From positions 62,001 to 126,000 of the forward strand of contig JADBXZ010000009.1 in the NCBI GenBank assembly GCA_020403265.1: DNA of 64,000 nucleotides. The letters are read 5' to 3'. This document shows positions 27,024-35,673 of the stretch, in pieces. How positions within the stretch are numbered: the stretch's first letter is position 1; each line of letters begins with the position of its first letter. The position numbers were made by a program, and so were the translations under genes. The notes beneath the pieces are model-generated. The model searched no databases. It saw only the letters and a program-made list of their open reading frames with translations, and was not told where the DNA came from. Origin of the DNA: Bacteroidota bacterium. Its GTDB lineage: Bacteria > Bacteroidota > Bacteroidia > B-17B0 > Aurantibacillaceae.

Positions 27024-28015
27024 TACTTTACAGAATAGGTGGCGTTTATTAAACTGTTTCCACTTGAATCATATTTTGCATAATTAAATCCTGAATGAAT
27101 GCAATAGGCTCCACATTCTCCTTTTTTATTCAATGCAATAAAGCCTACCTGAATATCATTTAAGTTTTTGTTTCTGCTTTTGGTTAACTTAATAATTCGT
27201 TGCACTGCTTCTTCACAAGCTTGCTGTGGACTTTTTCCTTGCCTCATTAATTCTACAACAAGATGACTGCCTGCTATTCGTATCACTTCTTCACCATGTC
27301 CTGTTGCGGTTGCAGCGCCAATTTCATTATCTACGTATAATCCAGCACCTATAATTGGCGAATCTCCAAGCCTGCCATGCATTTTATATGCCATGCCGCT
27401 GGTTGTGCAAGCGCCTGATAAATTGCCTTGCGCATCCAAAGCTATCATGCCAATTGTATCGTGATTTTCAATATTAATAACCGGTTTATATTCACTTTTT
27501 TTAAGCCATTCTTTCCATTCTTTCTCGGAAGCTTCTACTAATAAATTTTCTTTTTTAAATCCTTGCGAAAGTGCAAATTGTAACGCACCATCGCCAACTA
27601 ACATTACATGTGGTGTTTTTTCCATCACTGCTCTTGCTACGGAAATTGGATGTTTAATGTGTTCAAGGCAAGCAACAGATCCTATGTTGGAGAATTCATC
27701 CATGATACAAGCATCCAATGTAACTCTGCCATCTCTGTCGGGTCTACCGCCATAACCAACGCTTCTTTCAGTAGGGTCGCCTTCCGGCACTTTAACACCG
27801 GCTTCTACTGCATCCAATGCCCTTCCATTATTTTTTAAAACCGTCCATGCAGCTTCATTGGCTTGTATTCCAAAATTCCAAGTAGATAATACGATAGGTT
27901 TATTTACTTTTTTATCGGACGAACTATTTGTATGTGCTTTGTATTCAAGGCTTGATAGTGCAAATGCTGTTGTTGCTAATGCCCCCTTTTTTATAAAATT
28001 TCTTCTACTTGTCAT
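27023..28015 (-). CDS. N(4)-(beta-N-acetylglucosaminyl)-L-asparaginase (glycosylasparaginase), Tat-type signal
   Basis: An Ntn-hydrolase that cleaves the GlcNAc-Asn bond left after N-glycoprotein degradation. The proenzyme autocleaves before a threonine; the motif is ENHDTIGMIALDAQG, with the new N-terminal threonine in HDTIG. Further signatures are CTTSGMAYKMHGRLGDSPIIG and GAATATGHGEEVIR. The N-terminus MTSRRNFIKKGA carries a twin-arginine motif and a hydrophobic stretch, so export as a folded protein is expected. It is 330 residues and overlaps cutC by one base. It supplies the asparagine-linkage step of the operon. Confidence 0.93.
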   Translation of the reverse strand: MTSRRNFIKKGALATTAFALSSLEYKAHTNSSSDKKVNKPIVLSTWNFGIQANEAAWTVLKNNGRALDAVEAGVKVPEGDPTERSVGYGGRPDRDGRVTLDACIMDEFSNIGSVACLEHIKHPISVARAVMEKTPHVMLVGDGALQFALSQGFKKENLLVEASEKEWKEWLKKSEYKPVINIENHDTIGMIALDAQGNLSGACTTSGMAYKMHGRLGDSPIIGAGLYVDNEIGAATATGHGEEVIRIAGSHLVVELMRQGKSPQQACEEAVQRIIKLTKSRNKNLNDIQVGFIALNKKGECGAYCIHSGFNYAKYDSSGNSLINATYSVK

Positions 28016-28021
28016 GATTCA

Positions 28022-30274
28022 TTAATGTATTTCTATTTCGTCAACAAATAACCAACTTTTTGAGCCGGCACCTGGTTTACCTTCTTGGATAATACCGTTG
28101 TTCTTAGCAATTACTTTTATAAACCTAGAATTTATATTTAGATTGTTTATTACTAGAACGCCATTATATGCATAAACTTCGTCACGAGTAACGTTTTTTG
28201 AATCAACAAAGTTCTTGTTATCATTACTGTCCCAGATTTCTACTTGTGTCGGAAAGTAAATCCAACTCCCTTCGCTCTTCAAAAAATTGAGCGCTACACT
28301 GTTTATGTCAGTTGGTTTACCCAAATCAATAGTTGCCTCTAAATCTTTACCTGAAAAGCCTAGCCAGTTGTTTCCATATTTTTCTGGGTTTCCTTTTATT
28401 CCGTTTACTAAAGTAGATGGCCCATCTGTTGCATAATTTTCATGAGGCAAGTTTTTTAATTGAATGCTTTTTCCGGTTGATTTAGAAACGAAAAATTTTT
28501 GTTCTAATATTGCACTTTTCTGATTACCGTTTTTAAAATAAGCAGCTTTTATCGTTTGGCTGTTTTTTACATTCAACGGACTAACATAAACCTTTGAATT
28601 TTTATCCGGATCCGTTCCATCTATTGTGTATTTTATTTCCGGCTCAACAGATTGTAAATTAAACAGAACGCCATCTCTAGTATTATTCGCACTAACTTTT
28701 GTTGAAAGTTCGAATATTGCTTTACTGTAATTGTAATTATAGTATTCGTAAAAGTTAAAATGGTGTAACAATCTGCTTTCAAAATTTTTAAGTTCTGCTG
28801 GATTGGAAGTTCCCCATACTACTTCAGACAAAGCAGCTATCCTTGGCAACACCATGTACTCAACATGCTTGAATGTTTTCATGTATTCTGTCCATACATT
28901 TCCCTGTGCGCCAAGAATATATTTTTCCTCATCTTTTGTTAGTTCTTTTGGTATGGGATCAAAACTGTAAACTTTTTTATAGGTTGTATGTCCGCCAATG
29001 GCCAATGGTTCGTACTCCGGATTCCCTTGGTAATGATCAAAATAACAATGCGAACCCGGGGACATCACAACATCATGTTTTTGTTTGGCAGCAGCTATCC
29101 CGCCGGAGGTTCCTTGCCAACTCATCACAGCGGCATTTGGTGCCAATCCACCTTCTAGAATTTCATCCCAACCAATAATTTTTCTTCCTTTGCCATTCAC
29201 AAATTTTTCAATTCTTTGAATGAAATAACTTTGTAAACCATGCTCATCTTTTAATTTATTCTTCTCAATTAACTTTTGACAATAATTACTAGATTTCCAT
29301 CTGATTTTAGGGCATTCATCACCACCAATGTGAATATATTCTGAAGGAAAAAGCGAAATCACTTCATCCAGCACATTTTCCAAAAATGTAAAAGTTGAAT
29401 CATACGGGCAAAACACATCATCAAAAACTCCCCATTTTGTTCCTACTTCTAGTTTTTCTCCGGTGCAAGATAATTGCGGATAGGCAGCTATTGCAGCCAA
29501 TGCGTGACCTGGCATTTCTATTTCAGGTACAATAGTAATATGTCTTTCTTTCGCATATTCTACAATTTCTTTGATGTCGTTTTGTGAATAATAGCTACCA
29601 TATGCGATGGAGTCAATTTTTTGAGCATTGTAATGCCCTACCATGGTTCCTTTTCTTTTACTTCCAATATCTGTTAGTTTCGGATATTTTTTAATCTCAA
29701 TCCGCCAACCTTGATCATCAGTTAAATGCCAGTGAAATGTATTTAATTTATAGAAGGCTAATAAATCCAGGTACTTTTTAACTTCAACTGGAGTAAAATA
29801 ATGCCGAGATACATCCAGATGCATGCCCCGCCATTTAAATTTTGGTTTATCGTTTATCGTTGTATTGGCAAGTAAAATTGTCTCACTTTTTTGTAAAGGC
29901 AACATCTGAATTAAAGTTTGTATGCCATAGAATACGCCATGCGCATGAGAAGACTTTATGCTAATTTGATTTGATTCAATTTTTAACTCATAAGCTTCTT
30001 TTTCTATTTTAGATGTTGTATCAACTATTAAAATAATTTTGTTGTTGTTTTCAAGATTATTCTTTAAAGAAATGCCGGTTTGTTGATGTATAGTTTTAAT
30101 TAAAAAACTTGATTCAAACTTTAATTCATCTGAATAAAGGATGGAAGTGTTTGAACTTAAATGAAAAATGCTTTTCTCGTTTTTTTGATAAGTTGGTTTT
30201 GGAATAATAGAGTTGTTGACTTGGCTGAAAGTGAAATTGTAAAAGAAAAGAAATACAAAAGGAAGCTTATTCAT
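28022..30274 (-). CDS. Beta-N-acetylhexosaminidase, glycoside hydrolase family 20
   Basis: It removes terminal GlcNAc or GalNAc by substrate-assisted catalysis. The order is signal peptide (FVFLFFYNFTFSQ), GH20b domain, catalytic barrel with FKWRGMHLDVSRH, FHWHLTDDQGWRIEIKK and HIGGDECPK (the Asp-Glu pair), a chitobiase-type C-terminal domain and an F5/8 discoidin-like domain (YFPTQVEIWDS, KSWLFVDEIEI). I start at ATG 30274 rather than TTG 30295, as the signal peptide follows directly. The product is 750 residues. It heads the N-glycan operon; six bases separate it from the asparaginase gene. Confidence 0.93.
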   Translation of the reverse strand: MNKLPFVFLFFYNFTFSQVNNSIIPKPTYQKNEKSIFHLSSNTSILYSDELKFESSFLIKTIHQQTGISLKNNLENNNKIILIVDTTSKIEKEAYELKIESNQISIKSSHAHGVFYGIQTLIQMLPLQKSETILLANTTINDKPKFKWRGMHLDVSRHYFTPVEVKKYLDLLAFYKLNTFHWHLTDDQGWRIEIKKYPKLTDIGSKRKGTMVGHYNAQKIDSIAYGSYYSQNDIKEIVEYAKERHITIVPEIEMPGHALAAIAAYPQLSCTGEKLEVGTKWGVFDDVFCPYDSTFTFLENVLDEVISLFPSEYIHIGGDECPKIRWKSSNYCQKLIEKNKLKDEHGLQSYFIQRIEKFVNGKGRKIIGWDEILEGGLAPNAAVMSWQGTSGGIAAAKQKHDVVMSPGSHCYFDHYQGNPEYEPLAIGGHTTYKKVYSFDPIPKELTKDEEKYILGAQGNVWTEYMKTFKHVEYMVLPRIAALSEVVWGTSNPAELKNFESRLLHHFNFYEYYNYNYSKAIFELSTKVSANNTRDGVLFNLQSVEPEIKYTIDGTDPDKNSKVYVSPLNVKNSQTIKAAYFKNGNQKSAILEQKFFVSKSTGKSIQLKNLPHENYATDGPSTLVNGIKGNPEKYGNNWLGFSGKDLEATIDLGKPTDINSVALNFLKSEGSWIYFPTQVEIWDSNDNKNFVDSKNVTRDEVYAYNGVLVINNLNINSRFIKVIAKNNGIIQEGKPGAGSKSWLFVDEIEIH

Positions 30275-30292
30275 TAACTTTATATTATTACT

Positions 30293-30300
30293 CAAAAATA
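30293..30300 (-). promoter_or_regulatory. -7 promoter box (TATTTTTG) for the N-glycan operon
   Basis: An exact TAnnTTTG match on the minus strand, 18 bases before ATG 30274. A CTG (near the -33 TTG) lies 19 bases further upstream. Confidence 0.5.
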
Positions 30301-30551
30301 ATATAATTTTATAGGTCTACAGTTAAAAGTTTACCAATGGTTAAAAATCAATTAATCGTTTATTTATGTCTGTGTTTCTAAATATTTTAGCCCTGCTTAT
30401 CAAATTATTTTATCCGGAAAAAGAGATTATACACCTTAAAAATTTAAAGAGGAAAACGGTTTGTCTTTCAATATTGAATGGTTGTCCGGTCATCTAAATG
30501 GATTAAGTTGTTAATTTATGGATGGGTTAAGAAATACTAAAAACTATTTTC

Positions 30552-30559
30552 TATTTTTG
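30552..30559 (+). promoter_or_regulatory. -7 promoter box (TATTTTTG) for the GH18 gene
   Basis: An exact TAnnTTTG match four bases before the ATG at 30564, predicting a leader of about one base. The rest of the roughly 290-bp divergent gap shows no other feature I can support. Confidence 0.5.
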
Positions 30560-30563
30560 AGTT

Positions 30564-32348
30564 ATGAAGTTATTTACTAAATATTTAGTTTTAATTAGTT
30601 TTTTTTATGGCTCAATGGTTGTTGCACAGCAGCCTGCATTTAAATCTATTATGCAAGAACAAGCCAACTTTTATAGTCAGTATAAAAATTATACCGATGT
30701 ACAGTTTGACTCACTTAACAATATAACAAACAATAAATTAGCTTCATCAAAGCAAGCTACATGTAATTTAACTAAAAAGGTATTGGGTTGGCACCCATAC
30801 TGGGGAGGTACAACATATACCAATTACCAATGGAGTTTGTTAAGTGATTTAGTTTATTTTGATTATGATGTTAGTCCAACCACTGGTAACAACATTAATA
30901 CTTCTTTTGCCTGGAGCACAGCAAGTGTTGTGACTGTTGCTAAGGCTAATGGCACAAAAATTCATATATGTGCGACCATGTTTTCGGGGCATAGTTCTTT
31001 TTGGGCAAGTTCAACTGCACAAACAACTTTTATCAATAACATTATTAGTTTGTTAAATGCGCGGCAGGGAAATGGTGTTAACATTGATTTTGAAGGCATG
31101 GGCAGTTCTGATAACGCACCTTTTGTAACCTTTATTACCAATTTAAATAATGCTTTAAATGCTGCAAATCCTTCCTACGAATTATCACTTTGTTTGTATG
31201 CGGTAGATTGGAGTAATACCTTTAATATACCTGCATTAACAGCTCAAGTTGATTATTTTACGATTATGGGCTATGATTATTATTATGGTGGAAGTTCGCA
31301 GGCAGGCCCTACAGCGCCTTTATATAATTATCAACCAAGTTATAATTATACTTTAGGTAAAACCATTACTTACTATATTAAACAAGGTGCGCCAGCGAAC
31401 AAACTATTAATGGGCTTACCTTACTATGGCAGAGAATGGGAAGTGACTCAAAACTCCACCTTACCTGCTGCAACCACAGGAAGTTTTAATACCAGCCGGA
31501 CCTTGGCGGCTGTAAGCACAGGAACAGCCTACACTCCGGGTAATAAATTTTGGGAAGGTAATTGTTATAGTCCATATTATAAGTTTACGAGTGGCACCAG
31601 TTTACGTCAATGTTGGATAGATGATGTTTACAGCATGGGACGTAAATTTAAAATGGTTAATCAGCGTGGGCTGGGGGGTATTGCTATATGGGCACTTGGA
31701 TATGATAATGGCTTAACAGGTTATTGGAATTTAATCAAAGATCATTTTAGTACCTGCGAACTGATTACTTGTAATGACAGTATTTTTGATATGGGAGGAC
31801 CAACCAGAAATTACTACGATAATGAAAATTATGCCTACACCTTATCAGTACCAAGCGGTAGTTTGGCGCAATTACAATTTATAAGTTTTGGCACGGAATT
31901 AAATTATGATACGTTATGGTTATATAACGGGGCAAGTACATCAGCTGCGGCACTTATAGGAAGTTATACAGGCACTAATTCTCCAGGTATTAAGGTTTCT
32001 ACCTCAAACAGTATAACAGTTAGGTTTAAGAGTGATGGCGCAACCACAAGCTTTGGATTTAAAGCAATGAAAAGTTGTATTACACCAAGTATTGCCACCG
32101 GGTTTTTGGAATGGGCTGATCATTCAATTCAAGTGTATCCTAATCCAACATCTGATAAGGTGACTTTTAAAAATTGTTCACTTGCTAAGGTCTACGATTC
32201 TACTGGTAAATTATTAGTTAACGTTTCATCAATGGAACCCATTACTAATTTTGATTTCGGGTATTTGGGCACAGGGCTGTATTTTGTGGAAGTTGTTACG
32301 CCAACTCATTCAAAAAAAATACTCAAAATAATAGTCAGTTCTAATTGA
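30564..32348 (+). CDS. Secreted GH18 chitinase-like hydrolase with CUB-like domain and T9SS sorting domain
   Basis: A 594-residue secreted protein. A signal peptide (FYGSMVVAQ) leads to a GH18 barrel at about residues 68-390. There KKVLGWHPYWGG starts the barrel and GVNIDFEGMG holds the catalytic DxE; FTIMGYDYYYGG and LPYYGREW are further barrel strands. A CUB-like domain (about 400-505, SIFDMGGPTRNYYDNE onward) and a type A T9SS C-terminal domain (VYPNPTSDKVTF to the end) follow. GH18 enzymes hydrolyse beta-1,4-GlcNAc linkages in chitin, or the chitobiose core of N-glycans (ENGase type). The nearby N-glycan operon makes the second option attractive but unproven. The T9SS tail implies export across the outer membrane. 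Confidence 0.9.
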   Translation: MKLFTKYLVLISFFYGSMVVAQQPAFKSIMQEQANFYSQYKNYTDVQFDSLNNITNNKLASSKQATCNLTKKVLGWHPYWGGTTYTNYQWSLLSDLVYFDYDVSPTTGNNINTSFAWSTASVVTVAKANGTKIHICATMFSGHSSFWASSTAQTTFINNIISLLNARQGNGVNIDFEGMGSSDNAPFVTFITNLNNALNAANPSYELSLCLYAVDWSNTFNIPALTAQVDYFTIMGYDYYYGGSSQAGPTAPLYNYQPSYNYTLGKTITYYIKQGAPANKLLMGLPYYGREWEVTQNSTLPAATTGSFNTSRTLAAVSTGTAYTPGNKFWEGNCYSPYYKFTSGTSLRQCWIDDVYSMGRKFKMVNQRGLGGIAIWALGYDNGLTGYWNLIKDHFSTCELITCNDSIFDMGGPTRNYYDNENYAYTLSVPSGSLAQLQFISFGTELNYDTLWLYNGASTSAAALIGSYTGTNSPGIKVSTSNSITVRFKSDGATTSFGFKAMKSCITPSIATGFLEWADHSIQVYPNPTSDKVTFKNCSLAKVYDSTGKLLVNVSSMEPITNFDFGYLGTGLYFVEVVTPTHSKKILKIIVSSN

Positions 32349-32394
32349 GCCTGTGTTAATTGGTAGATATGCGACTTTTAACGTAAACCAATAA

Positions 32395-32838
32395 TTAATT
32401 ATCTTTTTTACGTTTTTTTTCATTACTGATGTTTTTAACAATTATTTCGCTTGCACCAAATTTATTTTTTAGACTATCTCGGAATGACTCGATGAATTTT
32501 TTATTTGGCGGTCTGCTTCGCGAACCATGAAAGGCAAAAAATGTAAAATGAATGTTTGTAGTGTCTTTAGACTCGGTTATTATAAATTTTAAAGTATGGT
32601 AGTCAGGCCCATAAAAATTAAGCGTGTCGTAAGTTGGCTATTTATAGCGGCTGTAAGGTTTAGATATGTATGATTGTCTGTAGATCATTTGCCCAGTTTT
32701 GTAACTCAAATTAGCATCAGAATTTTTTTTTGGAATAATAAAATTACTTTCGTAAGATGCGCGGTAGTTATAGAATAAAAATCCGCATGATTGAAAAAGG
32801 GTTGATAATGAAGAAATTATTATAAGATTTCTAATCAT
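32395..32838 (-). pseudogene. Small lipoprotein gene interrupted by an in-frame TAG
   Basis: The ORF track lists only the first 66 codons (32638-32838). The same frame continues without interruption for 80 more codons after the TAG, to a TAA at 32395. The first part has a lipoprotein signal ending LFQSC. The second part (TYDTLNFYGPDYHTLKF, FAFHGSRSRPPNKKF and a lysine-rich tail) has normal coding character. The whole would be about 147 residues. I do not recognise the family. A nonsense mutation is the simplest reading; readthrough or sequencing error are alternatives. TAG ends other genes here (for example the SpoIIE gene at 42628), so genome-wide recoding is unlikely. Confidence 0.65.
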
Positions 32839-33266
32839 TGATAATTGTTTTTAGGAGTCATTTTTATAATTCGATACAGTTTATGTTGGAGGTTAATTAA
32901 ATTCTAGACTGAAGATACAAACATTTTTGCATAGAATCAATATCGAAATATTTACAACGCGTTTTAATTATTGGTACTGACATTTTCGGGATTTGCTATG
33001 ACGGGTTTTCGGAGCCTCCTCTGTCCAATAGCACAAAAGGTTGGTTAAATATATAAATGTTTTTAGCACGGCAAAAGTACAGAGCACTTTTGAGCGATGT
33101 GGCGCGTAAGCAATCCGCCCGGTGGAAAAAAATGTCCAGAAGAGGCGAAGCGAGGAGGGCTTTGATTTAAGCCGAAGTTCTTATTGTCTCGCCGCTTGCA
33201 CTTGCTTGGTGTTACGACGTCGTATGGTCGCACACAGCTTAAATTATGCTCTTTTCTGTCGTTAAA
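32839..33266. other. Non-coding spacer with palindromes, of distinct base composition
   Basis: A 428-bp gap without a supported gene. Roughly 33060-33245 is visibly more GC-rich than its surroundings. It contains the hairpin CAAAAGT/ACTTTTG (33072-33092), purine-rich GAGGCGAAGCGAGGAGGG and the perfect palindrome TACGACGTCGTA (33213-33224). The mix of small lipoprotein genes and such spacers suggests an exchangeable cassette-like region. I found no integrase or recognisable attC consensus. Confidence 0.5.
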
Positions 33267-33464
33267 TTATTTTATTAAACCGCATTTACTTTCGTTAAAT
33301 GGATTTTTAGTGCCTTGACATTTTTTAGTTGCTTTACTTTTCGTGTCATGAATAATAAAGCCGCTTTGGTCTATAAGAGGGTCTGGACAAATACAGGTGT
33401 AGTCCTTTTTACAACCTAATAATAACATTGTTGTCAGAATTGTTAAGAGGATTTTTAGTTCCAT
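33267..33464 (-). CDS. Mini-lipoprotein, CKKxYxCxC family (copy 1)
   Basis: A 65-residue lipoprotein with signal ILTTMLLLGC and mature start CKKDYTCICPDP. Beyond the lipidated cysteine it has a CxC pair, then ATKKC and a final KCGLIK. The same pattern recurs in two nearby genes (33510-33740 and 35674-35898), so this is a small paralogous family. Four non-lipid cysteines could form two disulfides or bind metal in the periplasm or at the outer membrane. Function unknown. It is probably expressed with the upstream copy 2, 45 bases away. Confidence 0.65.
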   Translation of the reverse strand: MELKILLTILTTMLLLGCKKDYTCICPDPLIDQSGFIIHDTKSKATKKCQGTKNPFNESKCGLIK

Positions 33465-33509
33465 AAATTTATATTGTCTTTAATATTTTTATTGGACATG
33501 TGCGAAAGG

Positions 33510-33740
33510 TTATTTTATCACGCATGTTGTATAATTACCGAAACTGTCAGGCTGCGTTGATTTGTCAGTGCACACTTTAGCTTTGTCCTTTTTTTTAACG
33601 GTATAATTCGAGCGTCCGCCAGATTCTGGATTATTTGTATTGTATACAGTGCACTCACAAGTATACTTTTTACAACTTGTCAGGGTAAACGTAGTTAAAA
33701 ACACTGTGGTAGTAATTAAATTAAATTTGAGTCTATTCAT
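33510..33740 (-). CDS. Mini-lipoprotein, CKKxYxCxC family (copy 2)
   Basis: A 76-residue lipoprotein with signal ending FTLTSC. The mature part starts CKKYTCECTVYN, continues through a polar Gly/Ser/Asn stretch to KKKDKAKVC and ends YTTCVIK. Cysteine spacing and the C-x-I-K tail match copies 1 and 3. One residue is missing between CKK and Y compared with the others. Function unknown; the extracytoplasmic location is inferred from the lipobox. It lies in the accessory stretch between the GH18 and M28 genes. Confidence 0.65.
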   Translation of the reverse strand: MNRLKFNLITTTVFLTTFTLTSCKKYTCECTVYNTNNPESGGRSNYTVKKKDKAKVCTDKSTQPDSFGNYTTCVIK

Positions 33741-33999
33741 TGTCTTATTGATTTAGTTTGAATAATATATTTTTTTTTAAAAATGTCAACTGTAATTTTG
33801 TCCGAAGCCTATGAGTGGTAGATCCTCATACCCGCTATAAATTCGTTTGCAAACTATTGCAAGCAAGTAAATTTGTTTTGTTCATATCAAATATAATAAA
33901 AATGCGTCATTTTTCAATTAACTCGGTTGAATGAAGGGGATGGGTTAATATTTAATATTGTAGTTGATAATAGGAAACCCTGATTACCAAATCCGTTGC

Positions 34000-35382
34000 T
34001 TAATAATACAGATCCAACAAATACAAAAGCGCACCAATAGCTGCAGAGCCTAATTCCAGTTCACGTTTATGGATTTTATCAAAGGTATCTTGTTTGGTGT
34101 GGTGGATGTCAAAATAACGTTGGGTGTCGGGTTCAAAGCCAATGCAAGGTACGTTTAGTTTTTCCAATGCTATTAAATCTGCACCACCGCCTTCGTTACC
34201 AATTCTATCTGCAAAATAGGGAGCCAATAATTTTTGCCAGGTCATTACTTTTTTATAAAGGCCGTTTAAGGTATCTACGCCAAAACCTCTTGGTGTATGG
34301 CCTCCGGCATCTGTCTCTAATGCAGCCAGGTGTTTTTCATTATTCTCTTTTGCAAATTTTGCATAAGCTTCTCCACCGCGTAATCCATTTTCTTCGTTCA
34401 TAAAGGCAATGGCTCTAATGTTGTTTTTTGGTTTTACACCTAGTTTTTTATAAAGTCTTAGAATTTCCATACACTGTACAACACCTGCACCATCGTCATG
34501 CGCACCTTCGCCATTGTCCCAGGCATCTAAATGTCCGCCTGCCACAATGTAATTGTTTTTATTTGTACTCCCGTTAATTTGCCCTATCACATTATAAGAT
34601 AAAACATCGGGTAGTGTTTCGCAATAACATTTTAATTCAACTAAAGTGGTTGGGTCGTTTTTAATGGCTTGGCTTAACTTGTCTGCGGCAACATAACTTA
34701 ATGCCAAGGATGGTATTTTAATTTTTGAAACACTGGTGTCGTAATTCATGTTGCCGGTGTGTGGCTCATCATCGGCTAAACTAGTCATGCTTCTTACCAG
34801 CGTGGCCACTGCACCATATTTGGCCGCATAACTAGCGCCTTTACTTCTGAACTTAACGGTTTCGCCGTAAGCAGAGCCGGTTTTTACATGTGCTTGATTG
34901 AAGAACACATTGTAAAATACAATTTTGCCCTTTATGTTTTTTTCGCCCAATTTTTCTAATTCTTCAAAATTTTTCACTTCAATGATTGATGCTTTAATGC
35001 CTTTCTCTCCTGTACCTACTGAACTGCCAAGTGCAGTAACATTCAATTTAGTGGATTTATTTTTTTCTATTAATTGGCATTGCTCGGCTTTACCTCTCAC
35101 CCAATGCGGTACCATACAGGGCTGTAGTATCACTGTATCGGCACCTGCTTCATACATGGCTTTTTTAGCCCAAGCTACGGCATCTTCTGCACCTTTACTG
35201 CCACTTAGCCTTGGACCAATTTTTTTACATAAATGTTCTAAATTCGAATAGCATTTGCTTTCGGTTAAATAGAAGTCGTAAATTTTTCTTAACTGAATAG
35301 AATCATTTTTTTGTGCCAGTGCAATTACACTAAAAAAAAGAATAGTGATGCTGAATGAAAGGCGATTTAATTTAAAATTCAT
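34000..35382 (-). CDS. M28 family zinc peptidase (carboxypeptidase Q-like), exported
   Basis: A 460-residue peptidase with signal sequence (FSITILFFSVIALAQ), a protease-associated insert and a co-catalytic zinc domain. Metal ligands and catalytic residues appear in VAGGHLDAWDNGEGAHDDGAG (His, Asp), AFMNEENGLRGG (Glu-Glu), LETDAGGHTP (Asp) and DIHHTKQDTFDK (His). M28 enzymes act as aminopeptidases or dipeptidases in the periplasm. Its ATG overlaps the DciA-like gene stop by four bases (ATGA), so it ends the seven-gene minus-strand run from TetR. Confidence 0.92.
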   Translation of the reverse strand: MNFKLNRLSFSITILFFSVIALAQKNDSIQLRKIYDFYLTESKCYSNLEHLCKKIGPRLSGSKGAEDAVAWAKKAMYEAGADTVILQPCMVPHWVRGKAEQCQLIEKNKSTKLNVTALGSSVGTGEKGIKASIIEVKNFEELEKLGEKNIKGKIVFYNVFFNQAHVKTGSAYGETVKFRSKGASYAAKYGAVATLVRSMTSLADDEPHTGNMNYDTSVSKIKIPSLALSYVAADKLSQAIKNDPTTLVELKCYCETLPDVLSYNVIGQINGSTNKNNYIVAGGHLDAWDNGEGAHDDGAGVVQCMEILRLYKKLGVKPKNNIRAIAFMNEENGLRGGEAYAKFAKENNEKHLAALETDAGGHTPRGFGVDTLNGLYKKVMTWQKLLAPYFADRIGNEGGGADLIALEKLNVPCIGFEPDTQRYFDIHHTKQDTFDKIHKRELELGSAAIGALLYLLDLYY

Positions 35383-35672
35383 TGAATGACGATTTGGTCA
35401 ATTAGTCGATTAGAAACGTAAGTATTTATTTTTTTTATGACACTCTCTTTTTGATAGGCAAGCTCAGATTTAACTACTTCAGAATTGAGTGTGATAAATA
35501 GGGTTTTGTTGTTGAAATATAAATTGGTGGTATGGTTTGCTATCATGGTGCCAACTATATCTTGCCAGCCGTTTTTAATTGCGTGACGTGCAATTTTAAC
35601 ATCCAAATTTTCTTGCTTAAGAAATTGCTGAATGGCATCCCCTAGTTTTATAAGATTCGTATTTTTTGCCAT
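35379..35672 (-). CDS. DciA-like (DUF721) protein
   Basis: A 97-residue protein of the DUF721/DciA family, which helps load the replicative helicase DnaB. Recognisable pieces are IKLGDAIQQFLKQENL, NGWQDIVGTMIANHT and LFITLNSEVVKSELAYQKE, the KH-like fold found in Bacteroidota members. It is short and lacks the extended C-terminal tail of proteobacterial DciA. It lies one base after the mini-lipoprotein gene and overlaps the M28 gene, which is an unexpected operon for a replication factor. Confidence 0.83.
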   Translation of the reverse strand: MAKNTNLIKLGDAIQQFLKQENLDVKIARHAIKNGWQDIVGTMIANHTTNLYFNNKTLFITLNSEVVKSELAYQKESVIKKINTYVSNRLIDQIVIQ

Positions 35673-35673
35673 T

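Noticed and set aside
32395-32838. TAG recoding across the genome
   Set aside because: TAG terminates the SpoIIE phosphatase gene at a family-typical end, so it still works as a stop.
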